DNA from: Streptomyces solincola
Lineage (GTDB): Bacteria > Actinomycetota > Actinomycetes > Streptomycetales > Streptomycetaceae
DNA length: 64,000 bases
Assembly: GCF_002982015.1 (NCBI RefSeq)
Contig: NZ_PVLV01000071.1
Coordinates: 29,005 to 93,004 of the forward strand
Reading direction: 5' to 3'
Of the stretch, positions 19,004 through 28,245 are shown piece by piece. The position numbers and the translations under genes are program-made. Below the pieces are notes generated by a model that was given only the letters and a program-made list of their open reading frames with translations, had not been told where the DNA came from and did no database searches. Within the stretch, counting starts at the first letter, position 1. Every line of letters begins with the position of its first letter.

Positions 19004-19363
19004 CTATCCGGGCGGCCAGGTCAGGCCGCGGCCGCCGAGCACGTGGGCGTGCGCGTGGAAGACGGTCTGCCCGGCGCCGGCGCCGGTGTTGAAGACGATG
19101 CGGTACCCGCCCTCCTCGACCCCCTCCTGCCGGGCGACCTCGCCGGCCTCGCGCAGCACGTCGGCGGCGAGCTGCGGCGCCTCGGCGGCGAGCGCGGCGG
19201 CGTCGGCGTGGTGGGCCTTGGGGATCACCAGCACATGGGTGGGGGCCTGCGGGTTGATGTCGCGGAAGGCGAGGGTGGTCTCCGACGCGCGGACGACGGT
19301 GGCGGGCACCTCCCCGGCCACGATCTTGCAGAACAGGCAGTCGTCCTGGGGCTCTCCGGCCAT
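19004..19363 (-). CDS. HIT-family nucleotide hydrolase
   Basis: A 119-residue protein of the Hint/HIT type. The N-terminal zinc-binding [13 protein letters not shown] and the catalytic triad [12 protein letters not shown] at the C-terminus (HxHxH form) are both present. It probably hydrolyses purine nucleoside phosphoramidates or adenylated ligands. ATG 19363 ([13 protein letters not shown]) has GAGAGGA upstream, so the longer frame to 19426 is not needed. It is 22 nt from rnz, likely in the same operon. Confidence 0.93.
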   Translation of the reverse strand: MAGEPQDDCLFCKIVAGEVPATVVRASETTLAFRDINPQAPTHVLVIPKAHHADAAALAAEAPQLAADVLREAGEVARQEGVEEGGYRIVFNTGAGAGQTVFHAHAHVLGGRGLTWPPG

Positions 19364-19427
19364 GCCGCGGTCCTCTCTGAACCTTCGTCGGTACGGGGAT
19401 GGATCTTCGTCGTGCGGTACGGGCACT

Positions 19428-20540
19428 CTACGGGCCGGGGGCGGCCCTGCGGCGGTGCGGGGCGCGCCGGGTGAGGGCGGTGCGGCTGGCCCAGTAGGTG
19501 ATGACCACCGCCCAGAACAGCGGGGTGCCGAGCCCGCCGACCAGCTCCGCGCCGGCCCGGGGCAGGGCGAGGGTGAGCACCGAGTGCAGGCCCAGCAGGG
19601 CGACCGCGCCGCCCATCCACAGCACCGGCGGGCAGCCGCGGGCGATCAGCAGCAGGGGCCGCCGCAGCCGGGGCGGCACCCGGCGGAGCGTCCACAGCGC
19701 CCACGCCGTCCACAGCGCCACCAGCACGCCGACGCCGACCAGTTCGGCGACCAGCGGGCCCGAGCCGGTGGCGCCGGAGCGCAGCGGGGCGGAGCCGACG
19801 GCGGCGGTCAGGAAGCCGGCCAGCGCCACCCAGCGGGCGCCGGCGGCGGCCCCCCAGGCCATGGTCTCCAGGTTGTAGCGGGCGGCCCGGTCCTCGGTGT
19901 CGAGGGCGGCGGAGTCCACGAACCCGGAGGCGGCCTTCGTCCAGGCGCCGGGCCGCAGCCAGCGGCGGCGCAGGTGCAGCAGCGAGAGGTTGTTGTGCGC
20001 CTCGCTGTTCTCCGGGTTGAGCCGCAGCGCCTGCTCGTAGGCGCGCTGGGCGGTGGCGTGGTCCTTGAGGTGGTAGGCGGCCAGGCCGACCTGGAAGTGG
20101 GTGGTGTCCTCCTCGGGGCCCAGCTCGACGGCTCGCAGCGCGTGCGCGTACGCCTCGGGGTGGCGGGCGCGCTGCCCGGAGGCCAGCAGGACGGAGCTGA
20201 GCACGTGATAGCCGGCCCAGTGCTGCGGGATGAGCGCCAGACCACGCCGGGCGGAGTCCTCGGCCGGCCCGAAGTGGCGGGCGTTGCTGAGCAGTTCGGC
20301 GCGCAGGAGCCAGGCCGACGGCAGCTCGGGGTCGGCGCGCAGCGCCTGGTCGGCGTAGCCCAGGGCCTCGGCGGGGCGGCCGGCGCGGCGCAGGCAGCGG
20401 GCCAGCAGTGCCAGGGCCGCGGCGTCGTCCGGGTGCTCGGCCAGGTGCTGCCCGGCCAGCGCGGCGGCCTGCTCGGGCCGCCCCAGGTCGTACAGCGCCT
20501 CGGCCCGCTCCAGGACGGACGGCTGGTGGGGCGCGGTCAC
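19428..20540 (-). CDS. TPR-repeat protein with C-terminal membrane helices
   Basis: A 370-residue protein starting at GTG 20540, which overlaps the stop of the upstream AAA ATPase gene (GTGA). Residues 1 to about 210 are tetratricopeptide repeats, such as LGRPEQAAALAGQHLAEHP, AEALGYADQALRADPELP and AYEQALRLNPENSEAHNNLS. The C-terminal part has about four hydrophobic helices (WVALAGFLTAAVGSA, VAELVGVGVLVALWTAWALW, PPVLWMGGAVALLGLHSVL, TPLFWAVVITYWA). It may anchor the partner ATPase to the membrane. Function is unknown; the coupling to an AAA gene is the main clue. Confidence 0.85.
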   Translation of the reverse strand: MTAPHQPSVLERAEALYDLGRPEQAAALAGQHLAEHPDDAAALALLARCLRRAGRPAEALGYADQALRADPELPSAWLLRAELLSNARHFGPAEDSARRGLALIPQHWAGYHVLSSVLLASGQRARHPEAYAHALRAVELGPEEDTTHFQVGLAAYHLKDHATAQRAYEQALRLNPENSEAHNNLSLLHLRRRWLRPGAWTKAASGFVDSAALDTEDRAARYNLETMAWGAAAGARWVALAGFLTAAVGSAPLRSGATGSGPLVAELVGVGVLVALWTAWALWTLRRVPPRLRRPLLLIARGCPPVLWMGGAVALLGLHSVLTLALPRAGAELVGGLGTPLFWAVVITYWASRTALTRRAPHRRRAAPGP

Positions 20541-21799
20541 AGCTTGCGCTTCCGCTTGAGGTAGCCGAGCAGGTCGTCGTAGGTGCCGCCGTCGTTGGCG
20601 AAGGTGGCGACGTTCTTGGCGGTGGCGAACCAGGGGCCGGTGGAGGGCCGGATCTGCCGGGCCGCGCCGAGCAGGTCCTTCATGCCGATCATGCGGACGG
20701 CGCCGGTGCGGGCGGAGTCCAGGAGCGCCGACTCCGCCGCCGTCTCGCACAGGTGGGCGAGGTCCGCGCCGGAGAAGTCCTCGGTGGCCTTGACGAGCTT
20801 GGCCAGGTCGACGTTCTCGATGGGGCGCTCGCGCAGGTGGTAGCGGAGGATCGCCTCCCGGGCGGGCCCGTCCGGCGGCAGCACCAGCAGGGTGCGGTCC
20901 AAGCGGCCGGGGCGGCGCAGGGCGATGTCCACGTCCCAGGGGACGTTGGTGGCGGCGAGCACGAACACGCCCTCGTTGGCGGCGGCGGACACCCCGTCCA
21001 GCTCGGTCAGCAACTGGTTGACGACATTGCGCAGGCCGCTGCTGTGGGTGCGGCTGCGCTTGCCGCCGAGGGCGTCCAGCTCGTCGAGGAAGACCACGCA
21101 GGGGGCCTGCCGCCGGGCGGTCTCGAAGACGTCGTGGACGTTCTTCTCGGAGGCGCCGATGTAGAGGTCGAGGATGTCGTTGAGCGACACCGACAGGAAG
21201 CCGGCGCCCAGCTCGCCGGCGACGGCGCGGGCGATGAAGGTCTTGCCGCAGCCGGGCGGCCCGTACAGCAGCAGCCCGCCGCGCAGGCTCTTGCCGTAGA
21301 GCCGGCGCAGCTCGGGGTTGCGCATCGGGGCGAGGAACGCGGCCTCCAGCCGGTCCTTGACGTCCTGCATGCCGCCGACGTCCGCGAGCCGGACGGTGCC
21401 GGGGGCGTCCACCTCCCAGGCGTCGGCGTCCCCGGGGCCGTCGCCCGCCCCGTCGGAGGTGAGCGGCGCCTCCGCCCCGCCGCCCTCGGACCCGCCGGTG
21501 GCGAATCTCGGCGGGACGATGCCGTCCACCTCGCGCTCGGCCGCCGACCAGTCGAACCCGGACCCCTCGGCGGCGTCCGGCACCGGGGCGGGCGGTATGC
21601 CCATGGCGCGGGTCATCAGGGCGCGGGCGTCCGCGTCGCCGGGGGCGTGCTGGAGGGCCGCCGCGGCCTCGGCGACCGCCTCGTCGCCGCGCCCGGCGGC
21701 CAGCAGCAGCTCGGCCAGGTGCAGGCGCAGGGGTACGTCACCGGGCGCGGCCGCCACGGCGGCGCGCAGACTGCGGATCAGAGGCGAGTCGTCGGACAT
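20537..21799 (-). CDS. AAA+ ATPase (Cdc48/Vps4-like) with N-terminal TPR
   Basis: A 420-residue single-ring AAA+ protein. Residues about 1-65 form a TPR-like helical pair (LRLHLAELLLAAGRGDEAVA). The AAA module has Walker A GPPGCGKT, Walker B VVFLDELDALGG, the sensor-1 region AATNVPWDVDIALRRPGRLD and a C-terminal lid FSGADLAHLCETAAESAL. The family unfolds or remodels proteins. ATG 21799 is preferred over GTG 21805. The gene is translationally coupled to the TPR-membrane protein downstream, so the two probably form a membrane-linked remodelling complex of unknown target. Confidence 0.9.
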   Translation of the reverse strand: MSDDSPLIRSLRAAVAAAPGDVPLRLHLAELLLAAGRGDEAVAEAAAALQHAPGDADARALMTRAMGIPPAPVPDAAEGSGFDWSAAEREVDGIVPPRFATGGSEGGGAEAPLTSDGAGDGPGDADAWEVDAPGTVRLADVGGMQDVKDRLEAAFLAPMRNPELRRLYGKSLRGGLLLYGPPGCGKTFIARAVAGELGAGFLSVSLNDILDLYIGASEKNVHDVFETARRQAPCVVFLDELDALGGKRSRTHSSGLRNVVNQLLTELDGVSAAANEGVFVLAATNVPWDVDIALRRPGRLDRTLLVLPPDGPAREAILRYHLRERPIENVDLAKLVKATEDFSGADLAHLCETAAESALLDSARTGAVRMIGMKDLLGAARQIRPSTGPWFATAKNVATFANDGGTYDDLLGYLKRKRKL

Positions 21800-21985
21800 G
21801 GCCACACCCTACGGAGCCGCACCGACAGCCCGTCCCGCCGGGGGCGACTGGGCCGGATGGCGGTCCCGCGCGCGGCGGTCCGGCAGCCGGGGGGAGAACC
21901 TGCCTGCGAGGGCCCGTGAGCACGGGCGCCCGCTCCGGCACCGGCGGCGGCCCGGCGCCGGACGGACCAGAAGAGGAGACCAGCC

Positions 21986-22549
21986 ATGGCGACCACGACG
22001 GGCGGGGCCCGGCCCGGCATCGCACGGCCCGCGAGCATCCGGCTGCCGGGCATCGTGCTCGGCGTGGGGCTGGGCGGGTTCGTGGACGGCATCCTCCTGC
22101 ACCAGATCTTGCAGTGGCACCACATGCTCAGCAGCACCGACCAGGACCGCGTCGGCGTGAAGTTCTACAACCCCGACACCGTCCCCGGCCTGGAGATGAA
22201 CACCCTGTGGGACGGCCTGTTCCACACCGTCTGCTGGCTGTCGGTGCTGCTGGGGCTCGCCATTCTGTACGCGCGGGTCACCCACCACCGCCGGCGGGTG
22301 TGGACCTCCCGGGTGCTGTGGGGCTGGATGTTCGTCGGCTGGGGGTTGTTCAACCTGGTCGAGGGCCTCCTGGACCACCAGATCCTCGCCATCCACCACG
22401 TGTACGCCGGGGACGGCCGGCTCTGGTGGGACCTCGGCTTCCTCGCCCTGGGCGCGCTGTTCGTGGCCGGCGGCTACCTCCTCCAGCGCGGCGGCCGCCC
22501 CTTCGACCCCGACGCCCCGGCCGGGCGGGACCAGGCCCGGCCCGCCTGA
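21986..22549 (+). CDS. DUF2243-family membrane protein
   Basis: A 187-residue membrane protein with four hydrophobic helices: GIVLGVGLGGFVDGILLHQI, LFHTVCWLSVLLGLAILYA, VLWGWMFVGWGLFNLVEGL and LGFLALGALFVAGGYLL. Conserved DGILLHQILQWHHM and DHQILAIHH His-rich motifs are typical of DUF2243 and might bind a metal or haem. GAGGAGACCAGCC precedes ATG 21986. Its stop overlaps the start of the CtaG-like gene (TGATG), so both are coupled; this pair recurs in actinobacteria, which suggests a role in respiratory oxidase assembly. Confidence 0.9.
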   Translation: MATTTGGARPGIARPASIRLPGIVLGVGLGGFVDGILLHQILQWHHMLSSTDQDRVGVKFYNPDTVPGLEMNTLWDGLFHTVCWLSVLLGLAILYARVTHHRRRVWTSRVLWGWMFVGWGLFNLVEGLLDHQILAIHHVYAGDGRLWWDLGFLALGALFVAGGYLLQRGGRPFDPDAPAGRDQARPA

Positions 22550-23385
22550 TGGACCACGGGACGCACGGGCACGGGTCCGCCGCCGGGGCGGGCCTGCCGG
22601 AGTGGCTGCCGCCCGCGCTGCTCCTGCCGGCCGCCGCAGGCGCCTATCTGCTGCTCGTCGGCCGGGCCCGCCGCCGCAACCCGGTGCTCGGCTGGAGCCG
22701 GTGGCGGACGGCCCTGTTCCTCACCGGCGTCGTCCTGCTCGGCGTGGCGCTGCTGCCGCCCGTCGCGCCCTTCGCGCGGGCCGACTTTCGCGGCCACATG
22801 GTGCAGCACCTCCTCATCGGCATGTACGCGCCGCTGGCGCTGGTGCTGGCCGCGCCCGTCACGCTCCTGCTGCGCACCCTGCCGCCGGCCCGGGGGCGGC
22901 GGCTCACCGCGGTCCTGCACAGCCCGGCGGCCCGGCTGATCGCCCATCCGGTGGTCGCGCTGGCGCTGTCCGCCGGCAGCCTGGTGGCCCTCTACCTCAC
23001 CCCGCTGTACGGCGCGGCCACCGGCGGTCCGGTCGGGCACGCGCTGCTGCACGCCCACTTCCTGCTGTCCGGGTGGCTGTTCGCGTACGTCGTCGCCGGC
23101 CCCGATCCCGCGCCCGCCCGGCCGGGCGTACCGGCGCGGCTGGTGTGCCTGGGCGTCGCCATCACGGCGCACGCGGTGGTCTCCCAGCTCGTGTACGGCG
23201 GCTTCTGGACCGCGATCCACGCCCCGGCCGAACAGGTCCGGGCGGGCGCGGAGATCATGTACTACGGCGGTGACATCGCCGAACTGCTGCTGGCCGCCGC
23301 GCTGGTGGCGAGCTGGCGGCCCGACCGCGGGCGCGCGGTCCCCGCGGTCGGCGCCGGGGTCAGTGTCCGCGCGGCGCGTACATGA
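22549..23385 (+). CDS. Cytochrome c oxidase assembly protein (CtaG-like)
   Basis: A 278-residue polytopic membrane protein of the caa3-type CtaG family. A His-rich N-terminus ([10 protein letters not shown]) precedes about seven hydrophobic segments. Family His motifs are in [27 protein letters not shown] and [16 protein letters not shown]. It probably helps copper insertion into cytochrome oxidase. The ATG shares a base with the DUF2243 stop. Its 3' end overlaps the convergent YnfA gene by 26 nt. Confidence 0.88.
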   Translation: MDHGTHGHGSAAGAGLPEWLPPALLLPAAAGAYLLLVGRARRRNPVLGWSRWRTALFLTGVVLLGVALLPPVAPFARADFRGHMVQHLLIGMYAPLALVLAAPVTLLLRTLPPARGRRLTAVLHSPAARLIAHPVVALALSAGSLVALYLTPLYGAATGGPVGHALLHAHFLLSGWLFAYVVAGPDPAPARPGVPARLVCLGVAITAHAVVSQLVYGGFWTAIHAPAEQVRAGAEIMYYGGDIAELLLAAALVASWRPDRGRAVPAVGAGVSVRAART

Positions 23386-23695
23386 TGACCGCCATGCCGA
23401 CGAGGCAGACCAGCGCGCCGGCCACGTCGAACCGGTCGGGCCGGTAGCCGTCGGCGACCATGCCCCAGGCGATCGACCCGGCCACGAAGACCCCGCCGTA
23501 CGCGGCCAGGATGCGGCCGAAGTTCCCGTCCGACTGGAAGGTGGCCACCACCCCGTACAGGCCGAGCGCGATGACGCCGGCCCCGACCCAGATCCAGCCC
23601 CGGTGCTCGCGGACGCCCTGCCACACCAGCCAGGCCCCTCCGATCTCGAACAGCGCGGCGACGGCGAACAGGGCGACGGAACGGGCGACGATCAC
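23360..23695 (-). CDS. YnfA/UPF0060-family small membrane protein
   Basis: A 111-residue protein with four transmembrane helices: [59 protein letters not shown] and [20 protein letters not shown]. The pattern [14 protein letters not shown] and [12 protein letters not shown] is diagnostic of YnfA, a member of the small multidrug resistance-like fold, often of unknown substrate. Start GTG 23695. The 146-nt gap to rsmE (23696-23841) shows no gene. Confidence 0.92.
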   Translation of the reverse strand: MIVARSVALFAVAALFEIGGAWLVWQGVREHRGWIWVGAGVIALGLYGVVATFQSDGNFGRILAAYGGVFVAGSIAWGMVADGYRPDRFDVAGALVCLVGMAVIMYAPRGH

Positions 23696-23841
23696 GGAGC
23701 GGACTCTCTCACGAGAGGGGCGCCTGGTGCGTGTCCGCCCTCCGTGCCCGCCGCGTACGCCACCCCGCTGACGCCGTGCACGCCCCGGCCGGTGCCCGGG
23801 GGCCGGCCCCAGCCCCAGGCCGGTACGGGCCGGAGCCGCCC

Positions 23842-24594
23842 TCAGCCCCAGCGGCCGGTGCGGCCCAGGAGCAGGGCGAGCGCCGCGGTACCGGCCGTGG
23901 AGGTGCGCAGCACGCTGCGGCCCAGCAGATACGGCGCCGCGCCCGCCTCCCGGAACGCGGCCAGTTCCTCGGGCGAGACCCCGCCCTCCGGACCGACGAC
24001 CAGCACGATCTCGCCGGTGGCCGGCAGCGGGGCGGTGGCCAGCGAGGCGTCGGCGCTCTCGTGCAGCACGGCGGCGAAGTCGGCGGCGGCCAGCAGCCGG
24101 GCGACCTGCCCGGTGGACGCGGCCTCGGCCACCTCCGGGAAACGGGTGCGGCGGGACTGCTTGCCCGCCTCCCGGGCGGTGGCCCGCCACTTGGCCAGCG
24201 ACTTCGCGCCCCGCTCGCCCTTCCACTGGGTGACGCACCGCGAGGCGGTCCACGGGACGATCGCGTCCACGCCGGTCTCGGTCATCGTCTCCACGGCCAG
24301 CTCGCCGCGGTCGCCCTTGGGCAGCGCCTGCACCACGGTGATCCGGGGCTGCTCGGCCGGCTCCTCGCTCACCGACTCCAGGTCCATGACCAGCAGCCGG
24401 TCCTTTCCCTCGGCGCCCTCGACCACACCCTCCGCCCAGCGGCCGAGACCGTCGGTGAGCACCACGTCCTCGCCCGCGCGCAGCCGCTTCACGGAGACGG
24501 CGTGCCGCCCCTCGGGCCCGTCCAGGACGTACCGCCCCCCGGGGATCGCGCGGCTCAGGACGTCGTCGGGGACGACGAAGACCGGCGCGGTCAC
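23842..24594 (-). CDS. rsmE: 16S rRNA m3U1498 methyltransferase RsmE
   Basis: A 250-residue SPOUT-class methyltransferase. The N-terminal PUA-like domain has [19 protein letters not shown]; the knot domain contains [23 protein letters not shown] and the SAM-binding [18 protein letters not shown], then [20 protein letters not shown]. It methylates U1498 (E. coli numbering) of 16S rRNA. GTG 24594 overlaps the stop of the upstream nitronate monooxygenase gene (GTGA). In many actinobacteria dnaJ and rsmE are close, as here. Confidence 0.96.
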   Translation of the reverse strand: MTAPVFVVPDDVLSRAIPGGRYVLDGPEGRHAVSVKRLRAGEDVVLTDGLGRWAEGVVEGAEGKDRLLVMDLESVSEEPAEQPRITVVQALPKGDRGELAVETMTETGVDAIVPWTASRCVTQWKGERGAKSLAKWRATAREAGKQSRRTRFPEVAEAASTGQVARLLAAADFAAVLHESADASLATAPLPATGEIVLVVGPEGGVSPEELAAFREAGAAPYLLGRSVLRTSTAGTAALALLLGRTGRWG

Positions 24595-25661
24595 GCGCCC
24601 GCCCCGGACGCGGCGCCGGCGGTCTCGCGCAGCTCGGCGGCGAGCAGCTCGACCAGCTGCCCGGCGGGCAGTTCACGGGCCAGCCGGTGGCCCTGCCCCG
24701 CCCACAGCGCCATGCCCTGCGGGTCGCCTGCCGCGGCGGCCGCCTTGCGCAGGGGGCTGGTCAGGTGGTGCACCTCCGGGTAGGCGGCGGGCGCGTAGGG
24801 GCCGTGCTCGGACATGAACCGGTTGACCAGTCCGCGGGCCGGCCGCCCCGAGAAGGCCCGGGTCACCTCGGTGCGGGTGAACAGCGGGTCGGTCATGGCC
24901 CGCTTGTGCAGCGCGTTGGCCCCGGACTCGGGGCACACCAGGAACGCGGTGCCGAGCTGCGCGGCCTGCGCGCCGGCGGCCAGTACCGCGGCGATCTGGC
25001 CGCCGCGCATCAGGCCGCCGGCGGCGATCACCGGCAGCGGCACGGCCTCGGTGACCAGCGGGACCAGGGTGAGCAGCCCGGTGCCCGAGCCGTCGGTCTC
25101 CGGGTCGTCCCGGTGGCTGCCCTGGTGGCCGCCGGCCTCGGCGCCCTGCGCGCACACCGCGTCCGCGCCCGCCCGGTGCGCGGCCCGCGCCTCCTCGACG
25201 GAGGTGACGGTGACGACGGTGCGGGTGCCGGCGGCGGCCAGCGCGGCCAGCGTCTCGGCGGCCGGGCAGCCGAAGGTGAACGACACGACCGGCACCGGCT
25301 CGTCCAGCAGCACGGCGAGCTTCGCCTCGTAGGCGTCGTCACGGCCGGATTCCGGGTCGCCGAGCGGGGTGTCGTACCAGGCGGACTCGCCGGCGAGCTG
25401 GTTGCGGTAGACCTCGACGGCGGCCGGGTCGGCCTGGCCGGGCTGCGGCATGAACAGGTTGACGCCGAAGGGCCGCGCCGTGAGCGACCGGAGTTGCGCG
25501 ATCTCCTGGTACATGCCGTCGGCCGTCTTGTAGCCGGCGGCCAGGAAGCCGAGGCCGCCCGCGTCGGAGACGGCCGCGGCGAGCGCGGGACGGGAGGCGC
25601 CGCCCGCCATGGGGGCCTGCACGATCGGGTACCGGCAGAGATCGGTCAGTGCGGTGGACAT
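24591..25661 (-). CDS. Nitronate monooxygenase (2-nitropropane dioxygenase family)
   Basis: A 356-residue FMN-dependent TIM-barrel enzyme. Signature segments are [20 protein letters not shown] at the N-terminus, [23 protein letters not shown] (flavin phosphate and catalytic His region), [20 protein letters not shown] and [12 protein letters not shown]. It oxidises alkyl nitronates such as the toxin propionate-3-nitronate. ATG 25661 is the start. It overlaps rsmE and is separated from dnaJ by a 171-nt gap holding a strong terminator. Confidence 0.93.
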   Translation of the reverse strand: MSTALTDLCRYPIVQAPMAGGASRPALAAAVSDAGGLGFLAAGYKTADGMYQEIAQLRSLTARPFGVNLFMPQPGQADPAAVEVYRNQLAGESAWYDTPLGDPESGRDDAYEAKLAVLLDEPVPVVSFTFGCPAAETLAALAAAGTRTVVTVTSVEEARAAHRAGADAVCAQGAEAGGHQGSHRDDPETDGSGTGLLTLVPLVTEAVPLPVIAAGGLMRGGQIAAVLAAGAQAAQLGTAFLVCPESGANALHKRAMTDPLFTRTEVTRAFSGRPARGLVNRFMSEHGPYAPAAYPEVHHLTSPLRKAAAAAGDPQGMALWAGQGHRLARELPAGQLVELLAAELRETAGAASGAGA

Positions 25662-25776
25662 GCGTGCATCGTGCCACGCCCCCGCCCGGCCCCGAAGACC
25701 CGCCTCCGCCCCGACCGGAACGCCCGGCTCCGCCGCGGCCGGGGCACCCGGTCCCGTCCCGCCCGGCGGGGACGGA

Positions 25777-25814
25777 AAGGGGGGCGGCGACCTCCCGTGG
25801 TCGCCGCCCCCCTT
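25777..25814. terminator. Terminator of the hrcA-dnaJ operon
   Basis: A perfect 16-bp stem (AAGGGGGGCGGCGACC and its complement) with a 6-nt loop lies 18 nt beyond the dnaJ stop. It should end transcription from hrcA-dnaJ before the nitronate monooxygenase gene, which explains the separate downstream unit. The left arm is 25777-25792 and the right arm is 25799-25814. Confidence 0.85.
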
Positions 25815-25832
25815 CTCGTACCGCTGCCGCCG

Positions 25833-26969
25833 TCACCGGCCGTTGAAGGCGTCCTTCAGCCGGGAGAACAGGCCCTGCTGGCCGGGCTGGAACTGGCCGG
25901 TGGGCCGCTCCTCGCCGCGCAGCTTGGACAGCTCCCGCAGCAGCCGCTCCTGCTCCGGGTCGAGCTTGGTCGGGGTCTGCACCTCGACGTGCACGATCAG
26001 GTCGCCCCGGCCGCCGCCGCGCAGGTGCGTGACGCCCCGGCCGTGCAGCGGGATGGACTGCCCCGACTGCGTGCCGGGCCGGATGTCGACCTCCTCGACG
26101 CCGTCCAGCGTCTCCAGCGGCACCTTGGTGCCCAGCGCGCCGGCCGTCATCGGGACGGTGACCGTGCAGTGCAGATCGTCGCCGCGCCGCTGGAACATCG
26201 CGTGCGGCAGCTCGTGGATCTCCACGTACAGGTCGCCGGCCGGGCCGCCGCCGGGGCCGACCTCGCCCTCGCCGGCCAACTGGATACGGGTGCCGTTGTC
26301 CACACCGGCCGGAATCTTCACCGTCAGCGTGCGGCGGGAGCGGACCCGGCCGTCGCCCGCGCACTCCGGGCACGGGGTCGGCACGACCGTGCCGAAGCCC
26401 TGGCACTGCGGGCAGGGCCGGGAGGTCATGACCTGACCCAGGAAGGACCGGGTGACCTGGGAGACCTCGCCGCGGCCGCGGCACATGTCGCAGGTCTGCG
26501 CCGAGGTGCCGGGGGCCGCGCCCTCACCGGAGCAGGTGGTGCACACCACGGCCGTGTCGACCTGGAGGTCCTTCGTGGTGCCGAAGGCCGCCTCGTCCAG
26601 CTCGATCTCCAGGCGGATCATCGCGTCCTGGCCGCGCCGGGTGCGCGAGCGCGGGCCGCGCTGGGACGCCGTACCGAAGAAGGCGTCCATGATGTCGCTG
26701 AAGTTCCCGAAGCCGCCGGCCCCGAAGCCGCCCGCGCCACCGCCGCCGGCGCTGGACAGCGGGTCTCCGCCGAGGTCGTAGACCTGCTTCTTCTGCGGGT
26801 CCGACAGCACCTCGTAGGCGGCGTTGATCTCCTTGAACCGCTCCTGGGTCTTCGGATCCGGGTTGACGTCCGGGTGCAGCTCGCGGGCGAGCCTGCGGAA
26901 CGCCTTCTTGATCTCGTCCTGGGAGGCGTCGCGGCGCACGCCGAGTACGGCGTAGTAGTCCGTGGCCAC
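25833..26969 (-). CDS. dnaJ: Chaperone protein DnaJ
   Basis: A 378-residue co-chaperone. The J domain (MATDYYAVLGVRRDASQDEI ... RELHPDVNPDP) carries the HPD motif that stimulates DnaK. A Gly-rich region follows (GGGGAGGFGAGGFGN), then four CxxCxGxG zinc repeats (CTTCSGEGA, CDMCRGRGE, CPQCQGFGT, CPECAGDGR) and the substrate-binding C-terminal domain. GTG 26969 directly abuts the hrcA TAA stop. The hrcA linkage marks it as the DnaJ2-type gene of actinobacteria, under HrcA/CIRCE heat-shock control. Confidence 0.97.
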   Translation of the reverse strand: MATDYYAVLGVRRDASQDEIKKAFRRLARELHPDVNPDPKTQERFKEINAAYEVLSDPQKKQVYDLGGDPLSSAGGGGAGGFGAGGFGNFSDIMDAFFGTASQRGPRSRTRRGQDAMIRLEIELDEAAFGTTKDLQVDTAVVCTTCSGEGAAPGTSAQTCDMCRGRGEVSQVTRSFLGQVMTSRPCPQCQGFGTVVPTPCPECAGDGRVRSRRTLTVKIPAGVDNGTRIQLAGEGEVGPGGGPAGDLYVEIHELPHAMFQRRGDDLHCTVTVPMTAGALGTKVPLETLDGVEEVDIRPGTQSGQSIPLHGRGVTHLRGGGRGDLIVHVEVQTPTKLDPEQERLLRELSKLRGEERPTGQFQPGQQGLFSRLKDAFNGR

Positions 26970-27986
26970 TTACGACTCCGCCAGGATCTGTCCGACGTAA
27001 CGTGCCACTGCGCGTACCGCTCCCATCGTTCCGGGGTAGTCCATGCGGGTCGGTCCGACCACGCCGAGTTTGGCGACGGCCTCGTCGCCCGAACCGTAGC
27101 CGACCGCGACGACGGACGTGGAGTTCAGCCCCTCGTGGGCGTTCTCGTGCCCGATGCGCACGGTCATGGCCGAGTCCTTGGCCTCGCCGAGCAGCTTGAG
27201 GAGCACGACCTGCTCCTCCAGCGCCTCCAGCACCGGCCGGATCACCAGCGGGAAGTCGTGCCCGAAGCGGGTGAGGTTGGCGGTGCCGCCGATGATCAGC
27301 CGCTCCTCCGTCTCCTCCACCAGGGTCTCCAGCAGGGTGGCCAGCACCGTGGAGACCGTGCCGCGGTCCTCCGTCTCGAAGGACTCCGGCAGGTCCTGCA
27401 CCAACTGCGGCACGTCGGTGAAACGGCGTCCCACCACACGGCTGTTCAGCCGCGCCCGCAGATCGGCCAGGGACGCCTCGCCGAACGGCGCCGGGCAGTC
27501 CACCATCCGCTGCTCGACGCGGCCGGTGTCGGTGATCAGCACCAGCATCAGCCGGGCCGGGGCCAGCGAGAGCAGCTCCACGTGCCGGACCGTCGAGCGG
27601 GTCAGCGACGGGTACTGCACGACGGCGACCTGCCGGGTCAACTGGGCCAGCAGCCGCACCGTGCGCCCCACCACGTCGTCCAGGTCGACCGCGCCGGCCA
27701 GGAAGTTCTGGATGGCGCGCCGCTCCGGCGACGACAGCGGCTTGACGCCGGCGAGCTTGTCGACGAAGAGGCGATACCCCTTGTCGGTGGGGATGCGGCC
27801 GGCGCTGGTGTGGGGCTGCGCGATGTAGCCCTCCTCCTCCAGCACCGCCATGTCGTTGCGCACGGTCGCCGGGGAGACGCCGAGCGCGTGCCGCTCGGTG
27901 AGCGCCTTGGAGCCGACCGGCTCCTCGGTGCCGACGTAGTCCTGGACGATGGCGCGCAGCACTTCGAGTCTGCGTTCGCTGAGCAT
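26970..27986 (-). CDS. hrcA: Heat-inducible transcription repressor HrcA
   Basis: A 338-residue repressor. The N-terminal winged helix reads [20 protein letters not shown] and [19 protein letters not shown]; the GAF-like and dimerisation region follows ([29 protein letters not shown]). It binds CIRCE elements and is active when folded by GroEL. ATG 27986 gives the family start [10 protein letters not shown]; the extension to 28085 is rejected. A CIRCE box lies about 93 nt upstream, so the operon is autoregulated. Confidence 0.97.
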   Translation of the reverse strand: MLSERRLEVLRAIVQDYVGTEEPVGSKALTERHALGVSPATVRNDMAVLEEEGYIAQPHTSAGRIPTDKGYRLFVDKLAGVKPLSSPERRAIQNFLAGAVDLDDVVGRTVRLLAQLTRQVAVVQYPSLTRSTVRHVELLSLAPARLMLVLITDTGRVEQRMVDCPAPFGEASLADLRARLNSRVVGRRFTDVPQLVQDLPESFETEDRGTVSTVLATLLETLVEETEERLIIGGTANLTRFGHDFPLVIRPVLEALEEQVVLLKLLGEAKDSAMTVRIGHENAHEGLNSTSVVAVGYGSGDEAVAKLGVVGPTRMDYPGTMGAVRAVARYVGQILAES

Positions 27987-28078
27987 CCGCGCACACCTCC
28001 AGCTCGTGGGTCCTCGCGCCCGCGCCTGTCGGCAGCGGGCCTGTCCGCCCGGCGGCGGGCTCGTGCTCTCTTCCCTGT

Positions 28079-28105
28079 CTGGCACTCACCTCGTCCGAGT
28101 GCCAG
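28079..28105. promoter_or_regulatory. CIRCE operator for HrcA
   Basis: CTGGCACTC-N9-GAGTGCCAG: two perfect 9-bp arms (28079-28087 and 28097-28105) with the exact 9-nt CIRCE spacer. It matches the TTAGCACTC consensus except in the outer bases. It is positioned upstream of hrcA-dnaJ. Confidence 0.9.
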
Positions 28106-28245
28106 TGATGTCCCGGCCAGTGTACGGGGCGGGGGTGCGCACCGGGCAAGGGCGGCCGACCAGGCTACCGTGCCCGCCGGCCCGGCCCCGACGGCGGACG
28201 CGGGGCGCTCGCCGCGTCCGCGCGCGGGCGGCTAGCGTCTGCTCC

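Noticed and set aside
23360..23385. Overlap of CtaG-like and YnfA genes as an annotation error
   Set aside because: Both frames carry clear family sequence to their ends, so a 26-nt convergent overlap is accepted.
24687..28235. 1182-codon open frame on the + strand
   Set aside because: It runs antisense to rsmE, nitronate monooxygenase, dnaJ and hrcA and has the His/Gly/Arg-rich composition of GC-rich shadow frames.
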